DNA from: Adenanthera pavonina
Taxonomy: Eukaryota; Streptophyta; Magnoliopsida; Fabales; Fabaceae
NCBI GenBank assembly: GCA_026686845.1
Contig: JAIVEN010000012.1
Span: 13,332,501 to 13,396,500 of the forward strand
Length of the DNA stretch: 64,000 bases
Direction of reading: 5' to 3'
Of the stretch, positions 36,831 to 50,249 are shown in pieces; positions within the stretch are counted from its first letter, which is position 1, and each line of letters starts with the position of its first letter. The notes beneath the pieces were generated by a model that saw only the letters and a list, made by a program, of their open reading frames with translations, was not told the origin of the DNA and did not search any database. The position numbers were made by a program, and so were the translations under genes.

Positions 36831-38670
36831 CATGAATGTGACACAAGTAAAGTCCAAATTTCCACATATGCATGGTGAGCTAAGGCTCCATATTCTGGAT
36901 AAATATATAGATACACATACACACACACACACACACTCACATGTGGCATTTGTGGCATGTGTGGTAAGTGTGAGAAGACATGCATAGGAAAGAACACCAA
37001 GAATCAAGTAAAATAATTAAACAAGATGAAAAGACATGCATATCAAAATAATTAAACAAGAAGAAAGGCACAAATGAGCTTTAAACAAATAATTTCCTAG
37101 AATTAAAGATATTAAATGAATGAACTCAGATTTTTCCTACCTCACAAAAGAATAACCAGATGATGAATCCTTCATTTAAATAAACAAAACTTATAAGGAT
37201 TTATTGGTGTATTCAAGTGAAACTTTTTTTTTCTAAGAACTCAAACCTTGAATTAGTCAAAGTAAAAAAGCATTTTGGACGTTTTCTAAACTTATAAGAA
37301 TTTATTGGTGTATTCAAGTGAAACTTTTTCTTTCTAAGAACTCAAACCTTGAATTAGTCAAAGTGAAAAAGCATTTTGGACATTTTCTAAACTACTGAAT
37401 TGGTGACTCAAATACTCCTGCACAATAAAAGATCCTCTTATCAATTGTCAGTTCCAATCTCACAATGAAAAGATATTAAAAAGATACAGTTTTTAATTTA
37501 ATCATATTGGAAGAGAAAATATTGAAAGTAGCATTGAATCTTATCAAGTAATTAGATATGAATCAAAAAATAATAAAATAGACTTACAATTATGTTGATA
37601 CTTTAACTGGAACAACCAAAGTTGTTGAATTGCTTTCATTTATGATAAAAGACATTACAAAACAACGGATTTGAGAGAGAAAATAGAGGACTTTGAGGAA
37701 GAGAGATAGCATAAATCAGAGTCCAGTGACTAAGTTCTCTGAATCATGCTGGGGATTAAATAAACAACATTCATCTGCATATATAAAAGGCAAGATAAAG
37801 GAAGACAGATCTCAGTGTTATCATTTTCTTGACAAAATACTGTATTAGAGTTTTATTATTATAAGATTTATATGCAGCAAAACAAAAACATGATTTTTAT
37901 TGCTGATGTGGACCTGAAAAGAAATTGTGAAAAGCATAATAGGTGAAAACAAATAGAAAAACTAAATTTCAATAACAAATATGGGAAAGGTGAAAACAAA
38001 TGGAAAAATTAAATATGTTTATTTATTTACCCACCAAAATGAAAAAGAAAACATTTAAGTTGATTTCTATCAACCAAGTGCACCATGCACTTCTAGGTAA
38101 AAACCCAAGACGTAAAACTCAAAACTCAAGACTTGAGAAATGTGGATGCCACAAAGTATAAGGACAATAATAGTTCTTAAGCATCCCAACAATCAAAGGT
38201 AATCTCCCTTGCATCAAGCAAACAAGTTTTATGGCAAATCATTTGACAAGAATGAAGTAACGTAATAGTCCCTCACATAGGATTAGTGTTTAACTCTCAA
38301 CTCTCAAGTGTTTAAGGGGGTAGTGTATCACTCAAATTCCACCTATCAAACCCCACTACCATAAGCTTGTCTATCTTCTAAATCTCCACCACCTATGTCA
38401 AATGCAATGCACAAATCAAAAGGACTTTGTTCTGGGTTATAATGAACACGGAACAACTAAACAATAAGGAAAAAGCAATGGAAGAACAAAAAGAAGCATC
38501 TCAAAAATTGGAAAAACATTAAACAAGCATATATGACAAAAGAAAAGTGCATACACTTGGACTTTTATTTCCTTTCCAATTCTCTCCCTCTTTCCCTCTC
38601 TCTTTCTGTTTTTTCTTTTTCAAAACATCTTTTCTATTTTTTTTCTTTCTTTTTCTTGCTCTTTTTTTTT

Positions 38671-38845
38671 TCTCGCGGTTGAGTGCGTTTTACGCTCCTT
38701 CTCAACCTTCTTTTATTCAACTTTTTCAAATTTTTTTTCTTCCCATTTTTTCTTTTCTTGCGGTTGAGTGCATTTTACGCTCATTCTCAACCCTTTTCAT
38801 TCAATTTTTTCACATATTTGCCTCTCCCATTTTTTGATTCTTTCT
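38671..38845 (+). repeat. 85-bp tandem duplication with hairpin segment, copy B only
   Basis: gcggttgagtgcgttttacg at 38,675 recurs at 38,760 with one change and is followed in both by ctcaacc and a T-rich stretch. Copy A has a single unit at about 5,608-5,660. The unit contains the imperfect hairpin gagtgcg/acgctc. Confidence 0.9.
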
Positions 38846-40033
38846 TGCCCAAGATAATGCACCAAAAACATATGCTTATGCTAGTAAAATGCTCTCCAAT
38901 TCCTGAGATGAAAAGGTGGGAATTTATTACTTGGCCTTGGCTCAAAAAAGGTTCAATATGAAAGGAAAGGACACAAGGCTCAATGGGCTAAACAATGGAT
39001 AAAATATGCAAGGGTTGGCTATATGGCTTAGTAGCTAACAAATAAAAGAATGCCTTGATCATTTTTGTGCATGCAAATGCAATTGTGGTCTCAACAAAGA
39101 ATCAAGACAAGTTCTAGAGTGAAGATAAAGATAGGCGAATACACACAAGAAAGGAGCAATATAGGCCCAAATCCTCACAAGCTAATGACTATCACAATTA
39201 ATTCATTAAAGTCAAAATCATTGCCACTTAACTTGAATTCTAAACACAAGGTCAATTCCTCATCATGCCAAAATGCATCCAAACTAAGATTGCCTCAACT
39301 TGTAACTTCACACAAAAACAAGCCACCAAAAATGAAAACCAACATTTTTGGTAATAACATAATATGAAGATCACAATTGAAAATCGGGATATCAATACCA
39401 AAGTCTACATATAAATCTCTGGAGTAGTATTAAGAGTATTATAGATTTATATCCTTTATTTGGACAACTTTTTACCAGTTACAGTATCCAATTGAGGTCT
39501 AGTAAAACTTTGTTTAGAGCACTAACTATCAACATATCAACTGTAGAAGTGCTTGCTAGTTTCATAATCAATAATAAAACAATTGATAAAATGTCTATGG
39601 GTGTTGACCTAACAACATCTTGAACTTTGTTATATTTACAGACTAATTGCATGAATCATTAAAGGATTTCATGAGATTAAACAAATTAAGAATCAAACAC
39701 TTGAGTGACAGGATTTGTTCATACCATAACTTAAGTTTATGCAAGCAATAAATATGTATTTTAATAGTAAAAGTCATTTTTATTAGGATGAAGAAGAAAA
39801 GAAAATATAAGGAAGGAGGATAGGATATTGTCTGAAAAAACAAGTGAAATGAGAAGGAAAAGAGAAAGAAAGAATTCCTTTATGCTTTACTAAAGGTGTT
39901 TCCATTTAATTTTTTTCATCATCTGTCTCCTGCTTTGTGGCCACATCATTTCTTGAAATCCATTAATTGACTTCTGTAATCAACAAAGCCTTATGAATAT
40001 TGTAATGTATGTTTTGGCATAATGAGATGCACC

Positions 40034-40896
40034 TCATGTCATGTGCAGAATTTTTAAACAAATTGGCCAGTCATTCAACTGTTTGCAATGAGTTCCTTCA
40101 AAAATAAAAACACAATAAAAAAGATCTTACATATGTTCCATCACCCACTACATCAAATGGACAAACCAAAAAAGTTGTCATAGAAAATGAAAACCTTGAA
40201 ACTGGTTTACTTTATCCAAAAGAAGTTTGTATTTAAGGACATATACAGAACTGAGTTGATGAGGACTGCCAGACCAAATGACAACAAGGTATATACCATA
40301 CATTAGACAAATTCAAAGGGAAGATTCACAATACTCTCTTACCTCTCGCTGGATACATAGAGCTCGAACATCTCAAATGTTTGAACATAAGAATACATAC
40401 TCTCACCAAATTGCTGATGAAATACGGTGCGATATACCTCTACACAACTTCTGAGGACTCCTCTGCTGCCAGATCGGCTGCAACAAAACAAGTCCCAAAT
40501 TCAACTAGTATATGTCACAACCAAAACCAAATAGAAAGAAAGCCGATTCAGGGGGAGGTGGGGTGAGGAAGGGAGGAAGAGCAATTATTATCGGTTCTTC
40601 ACACACGGACAAAACTTCATTAAAAATCCTATATAACCGCAATATTTCCAGACCGAGCGGCACACATAAGAACATAATACAATTCTTTTACCATGGATCA
40701 AAGCTAGATTAATATTCAAAGAATTGGTGTTAAAGAGGAAAGTTGAAGATTATCCAAGTTCAAAGCCCCATACGACAGATATGAGTATCAGAGACATACA
40801 TATATTCATATATATATATATATCGTACTTGTGCACAAACCTGAAGGAATCAGACGAAGGATTGTAGAGAAGAGGCTCTGTGACTGCGGGAGACAT
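40034..40896 (-). CDS. Unrecognised four-exon gene model, copy B
   Basis: Paralogue of the model at 6,932-7,790. Exons 40,841-40,896, 40,343-40,477, 40,195-40,265 and 40,034-40,095 have the same lengths (56, 135, 71, 62), the same phases and GT-AG introns, and encode 107 residues. The product begins MSPAVTEPLLYNP and carries SRSGSRGVLRSCVEVYR, YVQTFEMFELYV and LLLDKVNQFQ. Thirteen coding differences from copy A are substitutions only: 8 change the residue (for example I/T, Y/C, Q/E, S/P) and 5 are silent; none breaks the frame. A TATA box sits 66 bp upstream of the ATG. The sequence alone cannot tell whether it is expressed; the intact frame may only reflect recent duplication. Confidence 0.45.
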
Positions 40897-40961
40897 TCTC
40901 TGAGGGAGGAACAAGAGAAACAAACGATGCTGATCAGGGAATAACAAAGAGCCGACGGTCG

Positions 40962-40969
40962 TATATATA
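40962..40969 (-). promoter_or_regulatory. Candidate TATA box for the four-exon gene, copy B
   Basis: TATATATA on the minus strand in the same place relative to the ATG (40,896) as in copy A. The surrounding leader (cgacggtcgtatatatagta in plus orientation) is conserved between the copies. Confidence 0.45.
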
Positions 40970-42345
40970 GTATGTTCTCTTAACCCAACGGTAACAATTG
41001 GAAGTTTTTTTAGCTTTTGGAAATACCAATTTTGAAATTCTAATCCCTAGCAAACGGCTACTTGTGCATAGGAGGAGACGGAAATTGTAGATGAAGAGGA
41101 AGCACGTGTTATGGATAACAGGATACTGGAGACTGCCGATCGTATCCCAGCCATATCCCGTTCGTCCGTAAAGTCTAATATAAGGGTCCAAAAATGCTTC
41201 GCTGACCAAGCAGGATAATTATAATTATGAAGGTATTAAAAAAAAATAACGTACAACCCTTGGATATATCTTGCAGTTGGAAGATTAGAATTTCAATTTT
41301 CATAAATGAAAAATCTGCATTTTCCAGATCTGGATTAAAAAAAAAAAACCTTCAAATCTGGTGAGGAAGCACAACAGTGAAGAGCACAATAGAGGTGTGT
41401 GTGACGAGTTCAACATGAGATCAGAAAACATGTGAGGGAGGATCTAAATCCCTTTGACATGCCCTTTTTGTCACATTAATTTTAAAATAATTAAATTTTT
41501 TTGTCATGATTTTAATAATTTTAATTAAAATAAATAAAATTTTTATGCATTTTATTTTTATTAAAATTATAAAATATAAACATAAATCTTTTTTGAATTA
41601 CAGCAATGTGATTTTTTTCACTTTTAACAGTAATCATCATTAATATGTCAATATATTAATATATAATATAATCTAATTTATAGCAAATTTGATATTTATA
41701 AGTTATAAATAGTATAATTCAATTTTTTCTCCAAAATAGTATAATTTAATTCTAAAATTTTATGTGATACAAGAACAAATATATCCAACGTGATAATAAG
41801 AAGAAAGAGATGCATATTAATTTAATAAGTTCTGGTAAAAATATATTATATATTGAACAAATTTGTAAATAATGCAATATGTTCGATGAGTTTTATAATT
41901 TATCATTAACAATATGACTCAACATATATATGCATTGGCGGATGCAGATTCAATGGGGGCAATATAATTTTTTTAAAAAAATGAATAAATAATTATAAAA
42001 TATATATATATATGTGTGTGTGTTTATATAAACACTCGCTCAAACAAATTATATATCCTATAGTTCACCAAAAAAAAATTATATGCCCTACAATTTCTAA
42101 GATTTGATGGTAAACCATTTACATTTGTCTTTAATATTAATAATGATGATGATGATACTGATAAAACTTTTATTACTATCATCATCATCATTATCATTAT
42201 TAGAGATTTTATTCATTTTCTATTCAATATAAAAAAAACTTGGTGTACACCAAGGTATCGCTAATTGACAACAAGATTAAAAAAATTTACAATCAACAGT
42301 CTAATTTATCTTTAACCTAAATAAGGATTAAGTTGGCAAAAAAAA

Positions 42346-45300
42346 ATATAAATAAAGAATAAATTTAATTAATAAAAATTTGTTGAAAATAACTGCATAA
42401 TAAAATAATAAATAACTATTATTTTATTTTATATATAGATCATTCAAATTTTGAATACAAAAATTAATTACACAAATATTAAAATTACAATAAATATTTA
42501 TTCTAATTTAATATTATCTATTAATGATTTTAATAAAAATAATATAAAAATTAAATAATCACTCAAAATATAAAAGATTAAAAACGAAACAGTAAAAAAT
42601 AAAATTATAGTTTAATGAAAATTGCATACAACATGAGTGGGTTGTAGGGATTCGAATTTCCTACATCACCCAAAGTTATGTTGTGCTCAAATCCAGATAT
42701 AAAGTGAAACTATTTATGTTATTTTTATATTTTCATTTCATTTATAATAGATTATTTATTTTCCAATTCATAGCACTCTTGAAGACTCACTTGATAAAAG
42801 AAAAAAGACTGAATAAAATTAGGCATTGCAGAGGACCCAAATTCATAAAGTAGGTCACATATGATTGCAATGAGAAATGAGTGTTGCGAACCATTTTTTT
42901 TTTTAATTAAACCAACGAAAGTTGAACTGAAGTTTCTAACCCGACGAAATGCGCTGGTAGTTTTTGTCCATCAAAATTAAAAAAAAATTGTCTTTTTTCT
43001 AATGTACACGAAGAAAAATATGTACGGATAAAGTTTCTCATTAGAAATAGTATTGGGAATATGAGTTAATCCAACCCATATGAGTCAGCCCATCATGAGT
43101 CCAATACAAGTTGGGCCAAATTAGCCCATTTAGAAATGGGCTATGTTTTTTCAAACCCAACCCGTACATAACAAGCTTGTAGGTTGGTCCAGAGGTTTGG
43201 AGGCCCATAGCATTGTATTATTTTCTTTTTTTCTTCTCAAAACACCAAAATCTAAATTCTATTTAATTAAACCTCCAACAATCAAATTTATCTTCTTTTC
43301 TAAACTTCATATCTTTATGTTTGATCAACGCATTAATTTAACTATTTCTTTACATAAACGTCATATCTTTCCAAGTGTTTGAGCACTGATCAAATTATTT
43401 GATGTGGTAATTTGTCTAGCTGGAAAAGATGTTCATATAATGCAATATAATGTTACGTTATTTCTACTATAAACAACTAGAAACGGAACATTGAGATAAG
43501 ATCAACAATTTGGGTTATCAATAATTAGCTAGGAACAGAGTATTTTGACAGTAGGAAAGTCCCAAAAAAAAAAAGCAAGTCTAAGCTAGAACTATGTGGT
43601 CAATAGCTTACTATAAACAGACTATGGCTGAAAATACAACACCTCAGTTGGTGTACCTCTTTGATTAACTTAGATAATAGCAGCAGTAGAACCAACAAAT
43701 CGTCACTGCACCTCTCTAGTCGTACTCATTAAGACTAGTGCATCTATCTGATCACTTAGAGTCTTAAAGTGCGAGAGAATCAGAGAAACATACCTCACTA
43801 GTGAAGCACAATGTAGATCGATGAGCACAGACCACAAGGAGAACATGTTCAACGCTAGAGCTGTCTGGTCCAAGTTTGACGCGTGAGTGAGGGTGTGACT
43901 GTGAGCAAAGGCCAAGGATGAATGGAGCATTAGACTAAGAGAGCGAAGAGTCACGAAAAGTGGAGGTGACAGAGAAGACAAGCACACCGCCGGACTGATA
44001 CAGGATGAGTGACTGGAGGGGAAGAGAAATGATGTCGAAGCTTGATGGTTTGGGTCAAGGGAGGGAGCGATTGCTGCCGCGCTGTCAACGATTTGGGATT
44101 TGGTGAGGGAAATTTCAAATTTGGGGGAATGTTGGGAATTGGGATTTGGGAGAGTACGGGTTCACTTATATTCTTTTCTAACTTTTCCTTTTTCTTTTTT
44201 TATTTACCCCCTCCCTAATTCAATTTAGCTCAAATTTAAAAAAAACATATATGTTTCAACTAAAAGGGCCAACTTAAACCCTTACAAGCTGGCCCATTTT
44301 TTATGAACTAAATGAATTTGGGTTCAAAAACTTGATTATTATATTAACCCCAATTTTTTTTTAGCTCATGACTTTATTTAAGTTAAATAATTTAACTCAT
44401 ATTCTTGACTCATATTTTTTGCTCTAATTAGAAAAGGGTTAAAAAAACTTAATAATTTTTGTATAATGAAACGCATTAGAACATGAGATCATTGGCACTT
44501 AAGCTATGTTTGAGAGTTTATGACAGAGTGAAATAAAATGGTTATTAATGAAACATAATAGAATGGAATTGAGTGAAATGAAACAAAATATCACATTATT
44601 TGAGAATTTTATAAAGGGAAGGAACGGTCTCATTTGACTATTATTTAAAAATTATGATAAAAGGGATGGAATGAAATGGATTATAACTTTTTTCCCAATA
44701 TTACCCTTATTAACAAATTTAAATTAATTTAAATAAAAAATCAAGTTATTCTTTTTTCATATAGAAAAATTCATATTACTTTTACTTTTTAATAAAAACA
44801 TCTTTCAATAATAATAATAATGATAATAATAATATGTTGTAAAACAACTTGATTCTTCCAATAATAATATTAAGAATGAAGTAAAAATTTTATCAAAAAA
44901 TAAAAATAGTTAAACCAACTATGATAAAGCACAAAAAGTAAGAAAGTTATAATAAATCACAAGACTTGTGAAAAAAAGCATACCTTGAAGTAGTGATTTA
45001 ATTGTACGTGTGAGGCATAATGTGATTGAAGTGATCTGATTAATGTGATGACAAAATACCAAGAAAAATACAATATGGCGGGATAGATTTAACGGTATAG
45101 AAAGAGTAAAAAAATCATGAGAATGAATTTTTTTTTGTTAGGATTAATGAGTGTTTTTATAATTTAAATAATTATTTTTGACCATTCTATCCTTGACCCC
45201 CAATCTAGGGGGATAAAAAAATTAGATTTAGGATAGCTAAGAATGACTTATGAAACCACCCATTGCCATTCATTTCCCACTTAAAGAAATCTCTCAAATA

Positions 45301-46097
45301 ATGGCCTAACACATATAGTCATTTTATTTTATTCAACTTCCCCCTAAAAAAACTCTCATATAGCATTAATAACAAAGGTCACAAAGTTAACGGTCAAGGT
45401 ATATTGCTAAGACGCCCTTATAGCATATCTCACATGATATGGAGTATGTAACATTACACACCATGATATACATAAGATATTTTCTTGTAAGTTATATAAG
45501 ATATTGTTTAGCTGCAAACTTAATGCAAAAAATAAATAATTGTAAATTCAAAAGTTCATTGATAGAATAACTGGTAATTAAAGTTAGCAATCATTGCAAA
45601 CCATATTATGAAGAATTTCCATATTATTACCTTTACAATTAAATGTATTTAAAACTAAACTAAACTGATCAAAATCCAATTGAAATAAGGTCTATTTCAG
45701 TTTTTATCCTATCACAACCAGTTCAGTTTGGTTTATGTTCAATTTGATCTATTTAGATATAATATTTGTATTAATAAACTATCTATATATAACCTATTTA
45801 ATTTAATTTTTGAAAAAAATGATATTTTTAAAAATAATTCAAAAAGCATGAATTAAATTTGAACCAAACTGATATTGGAACCAAACCTAACCAACTACCT
45901 CATAAAATGACAAGGTCACATAAAAAAACAAACCGAATGATTTGGATTTGGTTTTTACTCAAAACTGACCCAAATTACATTCGTGAACACCATAAACTAT
46001 TCAAGGGCTATGGGAGCAAGAAGAAAGAAATGTATCAAATCCACTACAAAAACTATCTAAGGGCCATGTGAGTGAGAAGAAAAAAATTCAACGAGGA
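42346..46097. other. Block present after copy B but absent from copy C
   Basis: Up to about 42,675 the sequence follows copy C (26,240-26,510); it resumes at 46,098, matching 26,522 onward. The intervening 3.4 kb is private. It contains the inverted-repeat candidate 43,058-44,403, an AT-rich block with ataataat runs (44,805-44,880), and a segment 44,500-45,310 whose ends (tttgagagtttatgacag and aaagaaatctctcaaata) are loosely inverted. No host gene is supported. It could be one or more insertions in B or a deletion in C. Confidence 0.55.
43058..44403. mobile_element. Possible non-autonomous inverted-repeat transposon
   Basis: AATATGAGTTAA at 43,058-43,069 is repeated in inverted form at 44,392-44,403, and both inner flanks hold gggcc and aaccc motifs (43,075-43,160 and 44,265-44,345). 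The centre (43,700-44,130) is GC-richer, with a purine-rich plus strand like a plant 5' leader read from the minus strand. No transposase and no clear target duplication. Low confidence. Confidence 0.3.
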
Positions 46098-46640
46098 GCC
46101 TTTACATTATGTACCCAACAGACATGCGAGGCTCTCAAAACACTTTTCATCTAGAGAAATAGGGCACAATAACATGGAGAAAACATAAAAAATGTGATCT
46201 AATAAAAAACTGAATTGCATGGAAAAGAAATGCAAAATTGAAATAAATTAAAGTTACTCGCATCAATATTGAAAGAGAAAGATAGCCTGCAACCTCCACC
46301 AGCTATGGAAAACGGAAACTAAGAAATCATTTTAAAATTAAAACAGTAAGAAGACATAAAACTTGCTTAAGTAATAGAATAAACTAATCAATACTTTCCA
46401 AAAAAAAAATGGAATCAATATTAAAAGAGAAAAATAGCGTGCAATCTAAAAAGCTTTATCAATATAGAATGGGAAATTCTACAACCTTTTATCGATCATA
46501 ATTCATAAGTTAGTCAACTTATGAAAGTTTCTTTAATAATTCACTACAATAACAATTTCACAAATAGAACCTTACAAGATATACATCACTGGTCAAAATG
46601 CGTAAAAGTGCTGCATTTGCAATAGCATGTTATTTACATT
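46098..46640. repeat. Second copy of 26,522-27,060
   Basis: Starts gcctttacattatgtaccca in both places and stays alignable through aagtgctgcatttgcaatag. No ORF. 46,640-46,860 then resembles 8,280-8,500 with deletions. Confidence 0.9.
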
Positions 46641-48043
46641 AGAATAATTTTAATTTTTTGTCATGATTTTAATATTTTTAATTAAAATAAATAAAATTGT
46701 TACTCATTTTAGTTTTCATTAAAATTATAAAATGTCAACATAAATCTTTTTTTTGAATTATAGCAATGTGATATTTTTATTTTAACAGTAATCGTGATCC
46801 ATATGTCAATCCATTAAATTTAATATATAATATAATATAGTAATTAACACTCAGTCGCACATAATACTCTAAGAAAACAATTGTAAGTTATATTTGATGT
46901 AAAAAATGTTAATAATATATATATATATAAACTAACTAACTTATATAATTTGAAAATATTTCTCAAGCTTCAATTAAAAAGTTCAAAACAAAATTTACAA
47001 TTAATAATGGTCACTTTTACATCCGAATTTTTAACTAAATAAAAATTTTACAGGAAATGATGGTCTACAAGTAAGTTAGGGTTGAGAGTTGGTTGTGTAT
47101 AGGGAATGTGTTAGATACCCTATATCTCCCCGTTCAAAAAAATGATTACTCTAAGCTTATTGTGCTACATGTGATTATTTAATTTAAGGGGGAAAATTAA
47201 CTAAACAAGACATAAGGGAAAAATTATATTTTTGTAAAGGCGAATTTGACGCAAGATAGAAACCTAAAGCCTAGGTACCTTTAAGAGGATTTAAAATCCA
47301 CATAATTTGAATGTTGATTTGTATGTTTTATTTTTTGTATAAAATTGTTTTCTTTATTATCCATTTTCCTTGTTGGAAGAAGAGACTTATTAAAAAGAAA
47401 TTGTATTTCATCTCTCTGTTTTTGGGGAAAAGATCTAAAACAAGAGAAAAAAATATTTGTTTTGAAAAACAAATCTTAAATGTTATTAGATTTTGTGGTG
47501 GCATAAACATCACTTACGGTCACAGTCCTTTTGAAATAATCAAAACTATTTAGTTACCAAAATGGTAAAAGCATCACTCACGGCGCCTATGAAAGGGGAA
47601 AAACTATTTGATTCATGTAGTATTGTTATTCAAATGCATTTAATTTGTCAAAAGTTTGATAAAACCTTTTATGGTTAAGAAAAAGACATTATGGCTTTTG
47701 AACTTCTATCCTTGAAAATTTGAGTTTTGGAGGAGGAAGAGAAATTTGGGCCATTTGAATGATTTTCTTTTTCTCAAAGGCATCTCTCATCTTGGAATAT
47801 GTCTAACTGTATCACATTATAGTCAGTTGCTTTTAGGACATTTGGTCTCACACATAGGAATATGTTAACTGTGGCCCATGATGAATTGATTATCAATATG
47901 GTTCATTCATTTTAAGACGTATTACCCATTTATTCATCAAGAGTACAAAGTATGAATGAACACGTCAAGGTTGGAAATATGTTGTTTATGTTGTTTTGCA
48001 ATGTATTTGGTAAGAGCCAAATTTGTAGGGCCCCAAGGTATAA
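46641..48043. other. Spacer, nothing recognised
   Basis: After the 8,280-like fragment (to about 46,860) I see no repeat match, gene or RNA. Overlapping ORFs at 47,281-47,553 on both strands are low-complexity. The base composition is less extreme than the spacers further left. Confidence 0.55.
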
Positions 48044-48999
48044 CACTACGCCAAAAAAGTTGTCGATTAAAAGTGGTAATTCTTTGGGGGTTTAAACCAC
48101 AAAGGGTTTGGACACCGAGAAAAATATCTTTTTTGGTTATTAACTGCAATAACCACAAAGGAAAGTTTAGTTTCCTTTGTGATTTTTTGCCATAACTACA
48201 AATGAAATTAATTAATTATGACTAATTAAATTGATTGAAAAATACTTTGGCGATTGAGACATAAAATGGTAAAAGAAAGTGAACTTTCCTTTGCGGTTTT
48301 TGCGGTTGTGTCCTTAAACCACAAATGAAAGTGGTCAATTTATTTTTTTTAAATTATTATTCAACACTTTCCTAAACAACTTCAAAGGAAAAATTATTTT
48401 TTTTAATTCCTCAAAATTTCACTTTCCTTTCCATTTGTTTGGGTACAACTGTAAAGGAAACCAATTTTTCTTAATGTCCTATGCATTTTGTCAATTTCCT
48501 CCTTGTTTTACATACTATAGAAAATGGTCAATATTTACAAATAGAAATGGCCAATAATCTAGGTACATAAATGGCATATCCATCAATACAGCAACACTGA
48601 ACAAATTAACTGACCACCTAACAATGCAACAATCCAAAACGGGCTCAGTCCAGCTATATGTTCATCAACAATATAGCAATACATGTATAGCTATATTCCC
48701 AACTCAAATATCAATAGAAATACAACTCAAAATAATAAAAAAGTCATATGTAAACTAAGCTATCTATTTACAAAACAACCTAACAGCTAGCAGGAAAAAC
48801 TTACAAAGTTTTGTACATATGTCTACAAGGAAATCTAACTACCTAAGCAAGCAAACACTTACAAACCACATTGCCAATAAGTTACAGTTGCCACTATATG
48901 CTTATCACTTTGTCTGCTATCTCCTAAAACAGAATTTACATTACCAATTTTTAGAACTTAATTAATTTAGAGCTTAATTATCTAAGAAATAGTTATACA

Positions 49000-49900
49000 T
49001 ACCGCTACTTGACTTCAACCATATATCCAGATCACTCCTTAGTGATTTGATTTACACAATCTTCAAAGGAGTACTTACTACAATTGGGGAAGTACTACCA
49101 AAAAAAAAATAGAAAAAATTAAGTTAGATTATTAATTTTTAATGTAAATAATAGTAAACCAATTTAGATATACCTTCACAGAGATGAAGCTCTTTTCATG
49201 TAAGATAATATTTTTCATGAAGTTGAGCACATAATATCCACAATCATTATCATTTTCTTGTTTCGGACATTGAAAACATTATATGGACATTATTTATAAG
49301 GATTATTGTTAATCAAAGTAATCACTTATATATAAATACTTGAACTGCTATCCATTTATACAATATGGCTGGATCTAGTTGCTTGTAATTTGGACCAAAA
49401 TTATTGTCCTCGAGCCAGCGTTGTGTGTGAACGATATTCACACCCCTGTCAACAGTGACATGACTTAATTTAATGTAAGTAAAGAGATATTTATAAATAG
49501 AAATATGTACAAAATAGAATGCATATTCTTACTAATTAAACATCTCCATTGTTTGCAGGCAGTACTCAAGCGGTTTATGCTTTGGATCCAAAAAATATAT
49601 TGTTACTTTTATCAGGTTGATACAAACCAACATCCAATGATTCCTAAGAAAAAAATAAACCAATGTTAATAAAATATAATCAAGCAGTTAACATAAAACA
49701 AGTTGTAATTAAAAAGTTTAGTGAAAAGTTGGCTCACCCTTACTGATATGGTGCCAAATATAACATTTCATTACTCGCATCCATCCTCATCGCATTGACA
49801 ACATCTTGTGACTATTCAGTGATTTTCTATTAGGCATCAGCCAGTCAACTATGTAAGCTGAGATGCCTTAGGGTTGGATGAAAGCAAATCTATCTGTGAG
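49000..49900 (-). pseudogene. Ulp1-like (C48) cysteine protease relic of the CACTA element
   Basis: Catalytic signatures are readable on separate minus-strand pieces. Near 49,556-49,650, NHWMLVCINLIKVTIYFLD has the catalytic His (HW) and Asp (FLD). Near 49,200-49,270, QCPKQENDNDCGYYVLNF has the oxyanion Gln and the catalytic Cys (DCGYYV). Near 49,020-49,090, KYSFEDCVNQITKE is the usual C-terminal helix. The pieces are separated by about 90-250 bp with GT/AG-like borders (for example gtgagcc to ttcttag at about 49,740 to 49,650), so they look like exons. Stops upstream (49,760-49,900) show decay. Ulp1 domains are common passengers in plant CACTA and MULE transposons; the target of the protease is unknown. 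Confidence 0.75.
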
Positions 49901-50249
49901 CTTGTTAGGGACTATAATCTTTTCATCAAATAACTAAAAATAATGAAAAGAGTTCATTAATATGACATAAGGAAATAAAGTGACTACAAGCAAATCTGTT
50001 GTAATTTTTATAGATGATGTATACGATTACATTTTATACTCCAAGCCACTGATGTCCCATGATGTAGTGATAACATCCTAGGTGATCATTTCGACTATTT
50101 CCTTATAGAAGATCCTTGTGTCAAATGAGAATTCTAGTAAATCCCTTAGGTTTAGCTTCACTATGCTGGCAAGTAAGTCTCATTTAGCACTTGCCTTTAA
50201 AGCTTGAGGTTATGACAGTCCCTTCCTTGATGCAGTGATAGACTCCTTG

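Larger units (their letters stand above)
32564..42345. repeat. Segmental duplication, copy B
   Basis: Near-complete second copy of 1-9,155. It keeps a 1.1-kb block (35,735-36,845) with a second PPR relic that A has lost, lacks A's LINE insertion, and differs around 41,130-41,440. It has collected several short perfect tandem duplications: 24 bp at 33,487-33,534, 18 bp at 34,911-34,946, 18 bp at 34,981-35,016, 13 bp at 35,049-35,074, 25 bp three times at 35,362-35,436 and 85 bp at 38,675. The parts without listed genes (32,564-33,479, 34,001-36,485, 36,831-40,033, 40,970-42,345) correspond to the non-coding parts of copy A. Confidence 0.92.

Noticed and set aside
1..42345. Duplication as an assembly artefact
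   Set aside because: Copies differ by many substitutions, by private insertions with proper target sites, and by private deletions; an artefact would give identical copies.
43703..43987. 94-codon minus ORF in the GC-richer block
   Set aside because: No homologue recognised, Leu/Ser-rich by composition bias, no exon partners; kept only as part of the block description.
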